From Flavobacteriales bacterium (GTDB taxonomy: Bacteria > Bacteroidota > Bacteroidia > Flavobacteriales_F > PHOS-HE28), in assembly GCA_019912395.1 (NCBI GenBank), contig JAIOIH010000053.1, forward strand, positions 1 to 64,000: a stretch of DNA of 64,000 nucleotides, read 5' to 3'. Under the pieces are notes generated by a model, which saw only the letters and a program-made list of their open reading frames with translations, had not been told where the DNA came from and did not search any database. Both the position numbers and the translations under genes were made by a program. Of this stretch, positions 34,231 to 43,895 are shown piece by piece (the first letter of the stretch is position 1; every line of letters begins with the position of its first letter).

Positions 34231-35769
34231 TCAGCTCGCCCATCCTTCCCGGTCCAAGCTGCGGTACTGGATGGCCTCGGCGAGGTGCTCGGTACGGATA
34301 TCATTGCTTCCGGCCAGATCGGCGATGGTGCGGGCCACCTTCAGGATGCGGTCGTAGGCACGTGCGCTGAGGCCAAGCCGCTCCATGGCCTTTTGCAGCA
34401 GGGCCTGCCCGGAGGAATCGATGCGGCAATACTTGCGCAACTGCTGCGTGGAGATCTGTGCATTGCTGTGCATTTTCGTTCCCCGATAGCGCTGTTCCTG
34501 TACCTGGCGCGCACGCACCACCCTTTCCCGCACGGCCGCGCTCTTTTCCGTCTCGCGCTCGCTGGCCAGTTCAGCAAAGGCCACCGGCGTTACCTCGATA
34601 TGGATGTCGATCCGGTCCAGCAGTGGGCCACTGATCTTGTTCAAATACTTCTGCACCACGCCGGGGGCGCAAACGCAATCCCGCTCCGGATGGTTATGAA
34701 ATCCGCACGGGCAGGGGTTCATCGCCGCCACCAGCATGAAGCTCGCCGGGTATTCCACGGTGAACTTCGCCCGGCTGATGGTGACCACGCGGTCCTCCAA
34801 CGGTTGCCGCATCACCTCCAGCACCGTGCGCTTGAACTCCGGAAGTTCATCGAGAAAGAGCACGCCGTTGTGGGCCATGCTGATCTCACCAGGCTGGGGG
34901 AATGAGCCGCCGCCCACAAGCGCCACGTCGCTGATGGTGTGGTGCGGCGAACGGAACGGGCGGGTGCTGAGCAGGGAATCCTCCGTGCGGAGCTTGCCGG
35001 CCACGCTATGGATCTTGGTGGTCTCCAGCGCCTCGTCGATACTGAGCGGCGGCATAATGGTGGGGAGCCTCTTGGCGATCATCGTTTTGCCCGCGCCGGG
35101 TGGACCAATGAGGATGACATTGTGCCCGCCCGCCGCAGCGATCTCGAAGGCGCGCTTGATGTTCTCCTGCCCCTTCACATCGCTGAGGTCGACCGAATAA
35201 TTGCTGCTGTGCGCGGCGAACTCCGCGGCAATGTCCATGCGCGTGGGCTCGATGTCGACGCGGCCTTCCATCAGCTCCACCACCTGCCTCAAGTGCTCCA
35301 CGCCGATCACGTCAATGCCCTGCACGATGGCGGCCTCGCGGGCATTCGCCACAGGCACTATAACACCTTGGAAGCCTTGCTTCTTGGCCTCCAGCGCGAT
35401 GGGCAAGGCACCTTTGATGGGTCGCACCTCACCATCCAGTGAAAGTTCACCCATCACCACGAGGTCCGCAAAGCGGGACGTTTCCAGTTGCTCGCTGGCC
35501 CCGAGGATGCCCAAGGCGATCGGCAGATCGTAGGCCGTACCCTCCTTGCGAATGTCGGCGGGCGCGAGGTTTATCGTGATCTCCCGACCGCGCGGCATGT
35601 GGAAGCCGATGTTCTTGATCGCGGCGCTCACCCGTTGGTGGCTTTCCTTCACCGCATTGTCCGGCAGGCCCACCATGAAGAAGATATTGCCTCCCACGAT
35701 ATTCGTTTCCACCGTGATGATGGTGGCGTCCACGCCGAAGACCGCGCAACCGAAGTTCTTGACGATCAT
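34231..35769 (-). CDS. comM: YifB/ComM family Mg chelatase-like AAA ATPase
   Basis: A 512-residue cytosolic ATPase. Work on ComM shows a hexameric helicase that helps branch migration during natural transformation. Domain order: an N-terminal Lon-like (S16 fold) region with AVFGVDATIITVETNIVGG and PADIRKEGTAYDLPIALG. Then the AAA core with Walker A GPPGAGKTMIAKRLP (about 214-228), FRSPHHTISDVALVGGG, and Walker B VLFLDELPEF. Then the Mg_chelatase C-terminal helical domain (RAYDRILKVARTIADL). The start at 35769 (MIVKNFGC) matches the family; 12 extra residues are possible. No other competence gene is nearby. Confidence 0.93.
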   Translation of the reverse strand: MIVKNFGCAVFGVDATIITVETNIVGGNIFFMVGLPDNAVKESHQRVSAAIKNIGFHMPRGREITINLAPADIRKEGTAYDLPIALGILGASEQLETSRFADLVVMGELSLDGEVRPIKGALPIALEAKKQGFQGVIVPVANAREAAIVQGIDVIGVEHLRQVVELMEGRVDIEPTRMDIAAEFAAHSSNYSVDLSDVKGQENIKRAFEIAAAGGHNVILIGPPGAGKTMIAKRLPTIMPPLSIDEALETTKIHSVAGKLRTEDSLLSTRPFRSPHHTISDVALVGGGSFPQPGEISMAHNGVLFLDELPEFKRTVLEVMRQPLEDRVVTISRAKFTVEYPASFMLVAAMNPCPCGFHNHPERDCVCAPGVVQKYLNKISGPLLDRIDIHIEVTPVAFAELASERETEKSAAVRERVVRARQVQEQRYRGTKMHSNAQISTQQLRKYCRIDSSGQALLQKAMERLGLSARAYDRILKVARTIADLAGSNDIRTEHLAEAIQYRSLDREGWAS

Positions 35770-35959
35770 GCCCGAGATGGTTTCACCACGGAGGCACAAA
35801 TGCACTGAGAATGCGGCCGAGTGGCAAGTAAATGGCGAATAGGGACAGCGCTTCTGCCGGTGCCTCCCGCTGTTCTCAAATCAACGATCACCAACAACCA
35901 TTCACTATACGGATCGCCGCTCATCCCTGTGGTACCGTGCCTCTGTGGTATGCTCTCCA

Positions 35960-36535
35960 TCACGCCATCCCTCTCTCGATGTGATCGATCAACGCATGGA
36001 TCACTTTGATATGGACCTCCTGCACGCGATCGGCATAACCGGCATGGGGCACTCGCACCTCCACGTCACACAGCCCCGCCAGCTTCCCGCCGTCCTTCCC
36101 CGTGAGGCCCACCACATGCACGCCTTGCGTCCTCGCCACTTCGGCTGCACGCAGTACGTTGGGACTGTTCCCGCTGGTACTGATCGCCAGCAGCACATCG
36201 CCCGCTTTCCCGTGGGCCTGCACGAAGCGCGCGAAGACCTGCTCGAAGCCATGGTCGTTTCCCACGCAGGTGAGGTGGCTGGGGTCGCTGATGCAAAGCG
36301 CTGCGATGGGTGCCCGATCATCGCGGAACTTGCCCGTGAGCTCTTCGGCAAAGTGCATCGCATCACACATGCTGCCCCCATTGCCACACGAGATCACCTT
36401 GCCTTTCGCTTTCAACGCGGCAACCATCAGGTCGCCCGCCTGCCGTATGACTTCGATGTTCGCGCCATTGGAGCGAAACTGTTCCAGCACGGATGCCGCC
36501 TCAGAAAAATGATCTTCTATGCGCTCGTTCGCCAT
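35960..36535 (-). CDS. gmhA: Sedoheptulose 7-phosphate isomerase
   Basis: A 191-residue SIS-domain enzyme that converts sedoheptulose 7-phosphate to D-glycero-D-manno-heptose 7-phosphate, the first step to LPS heptose. Key motifs are [20 protein letters not shown] (about residues 47-66) and [20 protein letters not shown]. The zinc-ligand and catalytic residues lie in the second half, with [10 protein letters not shown] and [15 protein letters not shown]. The start at 36535 (MANERIED) gives the usual length; 13 upstream residues are unlike the family. The other heptose genes are not in the window. Confidence 0.93.
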   Translation of the reverse strand: MANERIEDHFSEAASVLEQFRSNGANIEVIRQAGDLMVAALKAKGKVISCGNGGSMCDAMHFAEELTGKFRDDRAPIAALCISDPSHLTCVGNDHGFEQVFARFVQAHGKAGDVLLAISTSGNSPNVLRAAEVARTQGVHVVGLTGKDGGKLAGLCDVEVRVPHAGYADRVQEVHIKVIHALIDHIERGMA

Positions 36536-36581
36536 GGATGCTTGTTCGCGAAGATGAGGAGGATTGTTCGACAAAGCCTTT

Positions 36582-36648
36582 TCTTAGTCGTGAGCCCTTG
36601 AGTCGTGGGTCATGAGTCTGGACTCACGACTCAAGACTCAAGGACTTT
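36582..36648. repeat. Low-complexity inverted/direct words (GACTCACGACTCAAG)
   Basis: CTTGAGTCGTG (36597-36607) and CACGACTCAAG (36625-36635) are perfect complements, and GACTCA/AAGACTCAAGG words repeat around them. It sits just downstream of the dsbD stop on the minus strand, so it could end that transcript. Confidence 0.55.
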
Positions 36649-36657
36649 AGATTTTCC

Positions 36658-39156
36658 TCACTTGCTCGCTTGCGCGTCCAAGTGCTCCATGGCGTTCAGT
36701 CCACGTTGCAGAAAGGCTTCGTACTCGCGTGCATCCGGCGTGTATCCCACGGGATCGGTGAGCAGCACGCCATCAGGGCTCAGCAGGGCATAGTAGGGCT
36801 GGCTGTTGTTGATGAAGGTCTCGGTTTGCAGCGTGCTCCACTTGTTGCCGTGGGTGGTGAGGCGCTTCTGCTTGCCGGTACAGGTGGTGTAGTCCCGTTG
36901 TTCCGAAGCGGGCAGTTCGGTCTTGTCGTCCACGTACAGGGAGATCAGCACGTACTCCTTGTCGATCTGCCCGTGTACACCTTTCACTGGCCAAACGTGC
37001 TCCTCCATCTTACGGCAGTTCACGCAGGCGTAGCCGGTGAAATCGAGCAGGATGGGCTTGCCCGTCGCCTTCGCCTGCGCCATCCCGACATCCAGGTCGT
37101 GGTAGCAATCGAATCCGCTGGGGCAGTCCTTGGGCAGGATCCAACTGTAGCCGACGGGAGGTGCGAGGCCGCTCATCAACTTCATGGTGGTGAAGGTGTT
37201 GTTGGTCCTATCCACACGGAAGCCCATGGCCAGGTAGATGGTGAAGGCCAGGAAGATGGCGGCGAAGCCCCAACGCAGCGGTGAGATCTTCAGCAGCGGG
37301 CTGTCATGCGGGAAGCGGACCTTGCCGAGCAGGTAGAGCGTGATCCCCAAGGCGCAGATCACCCACACGGCCATGAACACTTCGTAGGGGACGATCTGCC
37401 ATCCCTTCACCAGGTCCGCGTTGCTCAGGAACTTGAAGGCCAGCGCCACTTCCGCGAAGCCGAGCACCACCTTCACGCTGTTCAGCCAACTGCCCGAGCG
37501 CGGCAATGAATTGAGCCAACCGGGGAACATCGCGAAGAGCGCGAAGGGCAAGGCCAGCGCCAAACCGAATGCGCCCATGCCCACGGTGAGCTGCCATGCA
37601 CCTCCATCGCCCGTGAGGGCGCCGGCGAGGAGCGAACCGAGGATGGGGCCGGTGCAGGAAAACGAGACAAGCGCCAGGGTGAGCGCCATGAAGAAGATGC
37701 CGACCCCCCCACCAAAGCGGCTTGCATTGCTGTCCATTTTGTTCACCCAGCTGGCAGGCAGGGTGATCTCGAAGTAGCCGAAGAAGGAGATGGCGAAAAT
37801 GATGAAGATGACGAAGAAGAAGACGTTCAACCACGGGTTGGTGCTGATCTCATTGAAGATCTCCGGGCTAACAGAGCCCAGCAAGTGGAACGGAATGCTG
37901 AAGAGCAGGTAAATGATGAGAATGAAGCCGCCATAGGTGATGGCGTTGCGCAATCCCTTGGCCTTGTCTTCACTGCCCTTGGTAAAGAAGCTCACCGTCA
38001 ACGGTATCATCGGGAAAACGCAGGGGGTGAGCAGGGCCACCAAGCCTCCGATGAAGCCGAGGAAGAAGATGTTCCAAAGCGAACCGCCCTTGCGCACTTG
38101 GGTATCGATGGTCTCCACGTCGCCGCGCAGCACTGGTGCATCCAGGTCCACGTTGGCGAGCTTCAGGTCGCAACCTTCGTCCGATGCGATGGAGGCGGTG
38201 GGCACCTCACCAATGATGGATGCTCCGGTGGCCGGAATGATGCTGAACTTGACGGGGTCGGGGAAGATGCAGCGCGTGTTGTCGCAGGCCATGAAATCGA
38301 TCGCACCGGTGATGGGCTCCGCCGGATCGGGAACCTGTAAGGTCCTGCTGTAGGTCACTTCCTTCTTGAACTTTCGGACCACGATGCCGAAGAGGTCGTC
38401 CATGCCTTCGTGCATCTCCGGGCCAACCTCCGCAGTAACGCCCAAGGGCACGGCGGTGCCGGTGGTATCAAAGCGGATCAGCGTGGGGATCGGTCCTTCC
38501 CCGAACGCTTCCTGTGAGTAGACCGCCCAGTGCTCGTCGATGGTGGCCTTCAGGTCCACCTTCCACTTCCCCCCGCCGAGGTCGCTGGCCGTAACCGCCC
38601 ATTTCACGGGGTCCAGGATGCCGGTGGCGGGTCCGGAGGGTGAACTCCCCTTCGGGAAGGGGACACCCGCCATGGACACGGCGCCGCTGCCGGGCGTGAT
38701 GCTGAAGTACACGGGGTCCGGAAAGATGCAGGCCTCGTCATTGCAGGTCATGAAATCGAAGCGGCCTGTTACCGGGCTGTTCGGATCATCGGTTCGGATG
38801 CGTTGCGTGAAAATGGCCAAGCCCGCGTATTTCTTCACCTTCATCTCGAACACGGGGTCCATGCCCTCCTTCTTGTGCTTGCCTTCCTCGGTGGTCGGTC
38901 CTTCCAGCGTGAAAGTGGACAGGGTATCAAAGGCGAAGGTGGTGGGCATGGGCCCGGCATCGCCAAAATGTTCCTGGGAGTAGACGTACCAACCGGGATC
39001 GGCGGTAGCCGCGAAAACAAGGTCCCACACTCCTGGCTCATGCTCCACGCTGGTGATGGCCCATTTCACAGGCTCCTGGGCTGCAGGCGCGCCGGGTTGC
39101 TGGGCTGTGGCGAAGAGTCCTGCCAAGGCGAAAAGTGCGAATACGATCGATCTCAT
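36658..39156 (-). CDS. dsbD: DsbD-family thiol:disulfide interchange protein with two N-terminal alpha domains
   Basis: An 832-residue membrane protein that carries electrons from cytosolic thioredoxin to periplasmic clients. After a signal peptide (1-19) come two similar DsbD-alpha-like domains (about 25-150 and 170-310). Both have the wording YSQE-FGE-GP-PT and a Cys pair, CNDEACIFPD in one and CDNTRCIFPD in the other. Eight TM helices follow with ALLTPCVFPMIPLT and FSCTGPILGSLL. A thioredoxin domain with GYACVNCRKMEEHVWP lies at about residue 705-720. The start at 39156 is chosen because the frame upstream only shadows the neighbouring gene. That gene ends 2 bases before and encodes a third alpha domain. 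Confidence 0.9.
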   Translation of the reverse strand: MRSIVFALFALAGLFATAQQPGAPAAQEPVKWAITSVEHEPGVWDLVFAATADPGWYVYSQEHFGDAGPMPTTFAFDTLSTFTLEGPTTEEGKHKKEGMDPVFEMKVKKYAGLAIFTQRIRTDDPNSPVTGRFDFMTCNDEACIFPDPVYFSITPGSGAVSMAGVPFPKGSSPSGPATGILDPVKWAVTASDLGGGKWKVDLKATIDEHWAVYSQEAFGEGPIPTLIRFDTTGTAVPLGVTAEVGPEMHEGMDDLFGIVVRKFKKEVTYSRTLQVPDPAEPITGAIDFMACDNTRCIFPDPVKFSIIPATGASIIGEVPTASIASDEGCDLKLANVDLDAPVLRGDVETIDTQVRKGGSLWNIFFLGFIGGLVALLTPCVFPMIPLTVSFFTKGSEDKAKGLRNAITYGGFILIIYLLFSIPFHLLGSVSPEIFNEISTNPWLNVFFFVIFIIFAISFFGYFEITLPASWVNKMDSNASRFGGGVGIFFMALTLALVSFSCTGPILGSLLAGALTGDGGAWQLTVGMGAFGLALALPFALFAMFPGWLNSLPRSGSWLNSVKVVLGFAEVALAFKFLSNADLVKGWQIVPYEVFMAVWVICALGITLYLLGKVRFPHDSPLLKISPLRWGFAAIFLAFTIYLAMGFRVDRTNNTFTTMKLMSGLAPPVGYSWILPKDCPSGFDCYHDLDVGMAQAKATGKPILLDFTGYACVNCRKMEEHVWPVKGVHGQIDKEYVLISLYVDDKTELPASEQRDYTTCTGKQKRLTTHGNKWSTLQTETFINNSQPYYALLSPDGVLLTDPVGYTPDAREYEAFLQRGLNAMEHLDAQASK

Positions 39157-39158
39157 AA

Positions 39159-39623
39159 CTAAGGCAATGGGGGTATCTCCAATTTGAACTCCACTTGACG
39201 GGGCGGTAAACAGGTCTTGTCGTTGCAGGCCATGAATTCCACCGAACCCTGAACGGTAATGGCTTGGTCCATGTCCCGGCGGATCGCTTGGGTGAAGATG
39301 GTGCGATCTCCGTGATAACGCACGAGCATGCCGAAATTCGGATCGATCACCTCCAACGGGGCCGGTTCGATAACGGCCCCGACCAGATGGTAACCCATGC
39401 CATCGTCCACCTGCACTACCGTGGGCAGCGGACCTGCATCGCTGGGGAGGTCCAGCGCATAGATGTGCCAGCCCGGCTCGCACGCGGCGCTCAGCGCGAT
39501 CTCCACGGTGTCCCCGCTTGCCGGGTTCGCGGCGAACGACCACGTGACGGGCTCCCCGGCCCATGCCAGGCAGCCCATTGCGCAGCCGAGGATGAGAAGG
39601 AGTAGGCGAAGGGGCTTGACCAT
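39159..39623 (-). CDS. Stand-alone DsbD-alpha-like periplasmic protein
   Basis: A 154-residue exported protein. Signal peptide at 1-22 (LRLLLLILGCAMGCLAWAG). One domain follows, with CEPGWHIYALDLPSDAGPLP, FTQAIRRDMDQAITVQGSV and the Cys pair in FMACNDKTCLPPRQV. It clearly parallels the two N-domains of the downstream DsbD, so it could accept electrons from it or act as a carrier. The stop is 2 bases before the DsbD ATG. A TAGCTTTG box lies 10 bases before this ATG, so the pair is one operon. Confidence 0.85.
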   Translation of the reverse strand: MVKPLRLLLLILGCAMGCLAWAGEPVTWSFAANPASGDTVEIALSAACEPGWHIYALDLPSDAGPLPTVVQVDDGMGYHLVGAVIEPAPLEVIDPNFGMLVRYHGDRTIFTQAIRRDMDQAITVQGSVEFMACNDKTCLPPRQVEFKLEIPPLP

Positions 39624-39633
39624 CGGTAGGATG

Positions 39634-39641
39634 CAAAGCTA
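39634..39641 (-). promoter_or_regulatory. Putative -7 box TAGCTTTG for the DsbD operon
   Basis: A perfect minus-strand TAnnTTTG, 10 bases before the ATG at 39623. Confidence 0.55.
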
Positions 39642-39694
39642 CCCTTTGCCCCAACGTGTGGCGGTGCGGGAAACGCTAAAGATGGTGATCCCGA

Positions 39695-41020
39695 TCACCC
39701 TTGGAACGAGAGCCGGAGCACCTTGTGGGTGGCTTTACCGGGGGGGAATCCTTCGGCTACGCGATGGCCCACCAGCCAAACGATCTCGGTACCGCTCACC
39801 AGCACATAGCTGCCCGCCTTGGCGTTGTACGGGACATGTGCATCGATCAGGATATCGCTGATGAGCTTTGAACCGACCAAGCCCACGGGCCGCATGCGGT
39901 CCCCCGTGCGCCACGGGCGGAGCTGCAATGGAAACTCCAACTTGTCCAGGTCCAACCAGGCGGTGTTCATGCCTTGACCCAGCTCCACTTCAGCAACACT
40001 GCACAGCTCCCACGTGAACGGCCCCGCCGCACCGGGCTTCGCTCCGGCCCCGAAAATGGTGAAGGTGGGAAAGCCATCCGGCACCCGGTCCACCACCAGC
40101 ATGTTCCGCTCCAGGGTGATGCGCCCGCCCCCCGCGTGGAAACGCGCCCCGGTGGAGCGCTGATGAACGGCATCCAACAGCTGCCCGACGAGGTCCGGAT
40201 GGGGTTCGAGCCCGCTCAAGAGCCGCATCAGGAGCATTCGCGGCGCGGCGCTATTGCGCAGGCGTTCCAGCGGAATGCGCAGTACGCCTTGCCCATCGGG
40301 CGTTAAGCCTTCCGCCTCATGGTCCAAATGCCGGTCGGTCGCGGCGGCCATTTCGTTGAGCAGGTCCGTTCCGCGCGCCAAGGTGCGACGGGCACCGGGA
40401 CGCAGGGCTTCCATCAGTGGCAACAGCTCGGAGCGCACGCGATTGCGCAGGTACTTGGGATCGGTATTGCTGGGATCCTCCCGGAACGGGATGTGGTTCG
40501 CGCCCGCATACTGCATGATCCGTGCGCGGTCCACCCCCAACAAGGGCCGGCAAATGCGACCCTCGGGCAAGGTGGTGACCGGAGCGATGCCGCCCCAGCC
40601 ATGGGCACCGATGCCGCGCAGCAGGTTCAGCAGGAATGTCTCCACCGCATCATCGCGGTGATGTCCCAGCGCCATGGCATGCGGTCCTTCGTGCAGCAAC
40701 TCCCGGAACCAGTCATGGCGCAATTCCCGGGCGGCCATTTGAACGGAAATGCCTTCCGCAGCGGCCATGGGGTCCACACGAACGAAGCGGAACGGAAGTC
40801 CTTGGTTTTGCGCTTGCTCTTCCACGAACTGCCGGTCCGCATCGCTTTCCGCGCCGCGTAATCCATGATCCACGTGGGCAACATGGCAGGGATGGCCCAG
40901 TTCGCGCAGCGTATGCAACAACACCATGCTGTCCACGCCGCCGCTTACCGCCACCCACACGGGTTCCCCGGGCCGCAGCATGCCTTCCCGGCGGATCAGG
41001 GCACGCACTTCAGCAAGCAT
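39695..41020 (-). CDS. tilS: tRNA(Ile)-lysidine synthase
   Basis: A 441-residue N-type ATP pyrophosphatase that puts lysine on C34 of tRNA-Ile(CAT), changing its decoding to AUA. The PP-loop is AVSGGVDSMVLLHTLREL (SGGVDS at about 25-30). The core has HVDHGLRGAESDADRQFVE, ALGHHRDDAVETFLLNLLRG and RPLLGVDRARIMQYA with NRVRSELLP. The C-terminal TilS domain is present (WRTGDRMRPVGLVGSKLISD, and then DAHVP near the end). It overlaps the end of pabB by 11 bases, so the two are transcribed together. Confidence 0.94.
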   Translation of the reverse strand: MLAEVRALIRREGMLRPGEPVWVAVSGGVDSMVLLHTLRELGHPCHVAHVDHGLRGAESDADRQFVEEQAQNQGLPFRFVRVDPMAAAEGISVQMAARELRHDWFRELLHEGPHAMALGHHRDDAVETFLLNLLRGIGAHGWGGIAPVTTLPEGRICRPLLGVDRARIMQYAGANHIPFREDPSNTDPKYLRNRVRSELLPLMEALRPGARRTLARGTDLLNEMAAATDRHLDHEAEGLTPDGQGVLRIPLERLRNSAAPRMLLMRLLSGLEPHPDLVGQLLDAVHQRSTGARFHAGGGRITLERNMLVVDRVPDGFPTFTIFGAGAKPGAAGPFTWELCSVAEVELGQGMNTAWLDLDKLEFPLQLRPWRTGDRMRPVGLVGSKLISDILIDAHVPYNAKAGSYVLVSGTEIVWLVGHRVAEGFPPGKATHKVLRLSFQG

Positions 41021-42239
41021 GACCCAAGGCGTTCAGCACCGAGCGGGCCTTGTGCTCACACTCGGCGAATTCCTGATCGGGATCGCTGGCTGCCGTGATG
41101 GCCCCGCCGGAAATGAGGGAGGCCTTGCCGGAAACCGCATTCCAGGTCACGGTGCGGATCACCACGTTGAGGTCGGCAGTGCCGTCCGGCAGAAAAAAGC
41201 CCATGGTGCCGCTGAAGAGCCCGCGCCGCATGTCCTCCACCTCATCGATCAGTTGCATGGCCCGCACCTTGGGCGCGCCGGTCATGCTGGCCATGGGGAA
41301 AGTGGCCCGCAGGATGTCCATGCGCGATACGCCAGCACGGAGCCGGGCACTTGCGGTGCTCACCATCTGATGTACGCTCGGATAGCTCTTCACGGCGCAA
41401 AGTTCATCCACCTGCACGGAGCCCGGCGCGGCGATGCGGCTGATGTCGTTGCGGGCAACGTCCAGCGCCATGATGTTCTCGCTGCGCTCCTTGGGGTCCG
41501 CGGCCAATTCCTCCAGCAGGGCCCGATCTTCGGCCATGCTCCTGCCGCGTGGACGGGTGCCTTTCATCGGCTGGGTGATCAATCGGTCCCCTTCAATGCG
41601 CAGGAAGCGCTCCGGGCTTGCGCAGAGGGCATATTGGTCGCCGATCCGCAGAAAGGCTGAAAAAGGCGCATCCGAATAGGCGAGCAGCCTGGCGAAAGCC
41701 GTGCAGGGGTCGAAATCGGCCAGTTGAGCCGTACGCTGCGTGCAATAATTCACCTCGTAGATATCACCTCGCCGGATGTGGTCCAACAGAAGCCGCACCT
41801 GGCCCAGGTAGCGGTCCCGGCTGGTGCGGCGAACCCATCGCGCCGGGGCGACGGGCGGGAGGGGGGCGGGATCGGCGATCAGCTGCTCAAGGAACGCACG
41901 TCCTTCTTCCTCGAGGTCAGTTTGACCCTGAAGTACGGCCCTCCCCGGCCCCAGCCGGACCAGAAATCGGGGCGACCACCACTGGGAAGCGGCAAAACCA
42001 TCCCCTTCCGGATGCCTGCTCACAAGGTCCTCGAAACTGTTCTTCAGGTCATAGTCGGCAAAACCGAAACAGGCTCGTGGCCCGGACCAAGGGGTGTTCT
42101 CGGGACCTGCGGACGCGCCGGCGCCGATCACCCATTCACCACGGTCGCCCACGCGCCGGGCCAGCACCTGCCGGAATGGTCGCAACGCGTGCCAATTGAG
42201 GGAGCCGCTCCAAGGCCGATCGATCTGGATGTCCGGCAT
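41010..42239 (-). CDS. pabB: Aminodeoxychorismate synthase component I
   Basis: A 409-residue chorismate-utilising enzyme making 4-amino-4-deoxychorismate for folate. Core motifs are IRRGDIYEVNYCTQR, CASPERFLR, QPMKGTRPRGRSMAED, VKSYPSVHQMVSTASARL, FPMASMTGAPKVRAM and GLFSGTMGFF. The Lys in the MKGT motif is the residue that separates PabB from anthranilate synthase, where it is Ala. The usual VDLLRNDL reads ALDVARNDI here, keeping Asp, Arg and Asn. The start at 42239 is chosen because a TATCCTTG box ends 4 bases before it; an ATG at 42257 is possible. folC at 7376 is in the same pathway but far away. Confidence 0.9.
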   Translation of the reverse strand: MPDIQIDRPWSGSLNWHALRPFRQVLARRVGDRGEWVIGAGASAGPENTPWSGPRACFGFADYDLKNSFEDLVSRHPEGDGFAASQWWSPRFLVRLGPGRAVLQGQTDLEEEGRAFLEQLIADPAPLPPVAPARWVRRTSRDRYLGQVRLLLDHIRRGDIYEVNYCTQRTAQLADFDPCTAFARLLAYSDAPFSAFLRIGDQYALCASPERFLRIEGDRLITQPMKGTRPRGRSMAEDRALLEELAADPKERSENIMALDVARNDISRIAAPGSVQVDELCAVKSYPSVHQMVSTASARLRAGVSRMDILRATFPMASMTGAPKVRAMQLIDEVEDMRRGLFSGTMGFFLPDGTADLNVVIRTVTWNAVSGKASLISGGAITAASDPDQEFAECEHKARSVLNALGHAC

Positions 42240-42243
42240 GAGG

Positions 42244-42251
42244 CAAGGATA
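42244..42251 (-). promoter_or_regulatory. Putative -7 box TATCCTTG for pabB-tilS
   Basis: Minus-strand TATCCTTG (one change from TAnnTTTG) ends 4 bases before the ATG at 42239. Confidence 0.4.
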
Positions 42252-42455
42252 AGCCATGGAAGTTATCATCGAGGGGCAACCCTATACGGCTGTCCTCGTC
42301 CACAGTGTGGACCCATCCCCCGAACCCCCATGCTGTCACCTTGGGAAGACCCTGCCCCGTACGGCTTGCCGCCCGTTTTCCACATGCGCCTGTTCCCAAG
42401 ATCGGCCGATCCCGGAAAAAACAGTGCGCGCCATGGCAGGTATGCGCATTTCAGC

Positions 42456-42463
42456 TAACTTTG
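42456..42463 (+). promoter_or_regulatory. Putative -7 box TAACTTTG for the 42472 gene
   Basis: A perfect TAnnTTTG, 8 bases before the ATG at 42472. It supports this start over the long upstream frame from 42256, which has no secretion signal. Confidence 0.55.
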
Positions 42464-42471
42464 GCTTGACC

Positions 42472-43845
42472 ATGCAACGATTCCTACTCGCCCTTCTTGC
42501 CTTCTCCATCGGCCTGCTCAGCCACGGACAAGCAGCACGCCTCGTTTTCAGCAGTGCGGGCACTGCTGTGGGGCAGCATCCCTACGTCGTTTTCAACCCT
42601 GATGCGAACATCGCGACCAACCCCGGCACCTACTTGGTGATCGACAACTCGGCGACTACGGGCATCACTCAACTGGTTACGCAAAATCCCCCCATCATCA
42701 AGAGCGAAACGGAGCAGAACAAGATCCGCTGGGCCACGGGTGCGACCATAGGAACTTACGTGATTCCCTTCTCCACAGGTGGCTGGCCCACGGATGCCGC
42801 CATTCCGCTCACTGTTCAAAAAACCTCTGCCGGCACTGGCGCAGGTTCGATCATCTTCTCCACCTACAACAGCTTGGGCAAAACAACGGGCGCTCCCACG
42901 GCTTCCGGCTGGAACAATGACAACTACCGGCCTTCGGACGTCACCCACATGCACGACGAACCGACCGGCCTGACCAATAACTCCGGCAACGCGGTCGACC
43001 GGTTCTGGATCATCGATGCCGGGGAAGGAAGTTACGCGTACGGCACCAAGCCCGCAGTGAACATCACCTTTGGATTGGATCCGAGGGAAACGCAACTCAA
43101 CGGTATTCCGGGAAACGACCCCCTACTGGATGCCAATGCCGGCTATCTGGTCGCACAGCGGTTCAATTCAGGAACCAACCAGTGGTACGACATCGCGCCG
43201 CTGGGAGCACAGGCTGGCAATACGGTCACCGGCGTCATCCCCCCCGGCAGCGGCGACTTCTTCCGGAGCTGGACCTTGTCGAACAGTCTCCTCCCCCTGC
43301 CCATCACTCTGGTGGCCTGGGACGGGCAATGCGAAGGCAAGGTGGTGGTGCTGAAGTGGACCACGGCCTCCGAGCAGGACAACCACTACTTCACCATCGA
43401 GAAAAGCCGTGACGCGAACGATTGGTCCGCCATCGGCACCGTGCCCGGCGCAGGCAACAGCAGCAGCATGATCAGTTATACGTTCACCGATGATGGGGTC
43501 CAAGGGCTTGCATACTACCGCTTGCGCCAAACGGACATCAATGGCACCACCACGGTAAGCAACACCATCGCTGCTGGCTGTGGGGCCGAGAACGGCACCG
43601 CCATCGTGAACGCGTGGGACGACGGCGACTACCTGAACCTTGTGGTCTCCTCCACACTGGACGCCGTCTACGACCTCATCCTGATGGACCCGCAAGGAAA
43701 GGTAATGACCACGCGCGCCTCGCAGGTGATCAACACAGGCTCCACCACCCTACGCGTGGATAAGCGTGGCGTAGCCACGGGCATTTACATGGTGCAATTG
43801 TTCAACAGCACCAACATGATGTCGCGGCGGGTGCATTTGGATTGA
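42472..43845 (+). CDS. T9SS-secreted hypothetical protein, type A sorting domain
   Basis: A 457-residue exported protein. Signal peptide at 1-19 (RFLLALLAFSIGLLSHGQ). Residues 20-280 form an all-beta domain with many Asn/Thr/Gly (FSSAGTAVGQHPYVVFNPDA), of a kind seen in Bacteroidota secreted proteins. At about 285-370 is a fibronectin-like strand set starting LPITLVAWDGQCEGKVVVLK, the segment that often precedes a T9SS domain, with YYRLRQTDINGTTTVSN. The last 80 residues end MVQLFNSTNMMSRRVHLD, a type A CTD. Role unknown. It converges with lnt. Confidence 0.82.
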   Translation: MQRFLLALLAFSIGLLSHGQAARLVFSSAGTAVGQHPYVVFNPDANIATNPGTYLVIDNSATTGITQLVTQNPPIIKSETEQNKIRWATGATIGTYVIPFSTGGWPTDAAIPLTVQKTSAGTGAGSIIFSTYNSLGKTTGAPTASGWNNDNYRPSDVTHMHDEPTGLTNNSGNAVDRFWIIDAGEGSYAYGTKPAVNITFGLDPRETQLNGIPGNDPLLDANAGYLVAQRFNSGTNQWYDIAPLGAQAGNTVTGVIPPGSGDFFRSWTLSNSLLPLPITLVAWDGQCEGKVVVLKWTTASEQDNHYFTIEKSRDANDWSAIGTVPGAGNSSSMISYTFTDDGVQGLAYYRLRQTDINGTTTVSNTIAAGCGAENGTAIVNAWDDGDYLNLVVSSTLDAVYDLILMDPQGKVMTTRASQVINTGSTTLRVDKRGVATGIYMVQLFNSTNMMSRRVHLD

Positions 43846-43895
43846 GGTCACGTTTATCAGCTGACGCATTCGGATCGTGCGGAAACCACGATTCC

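Noticed and set aside
39157-39654. N-terminal extension of the DsbD frame
   Set aside because: The extension reads through the neighbouring exported-domain gene in a wrong frame. The signal peptide starts only at 39156.
41010-42239. Anthranilate synthase TrpE
   Set aside because: The MKGT motif has the PabB-type lysine and no trp genes are adjacent.
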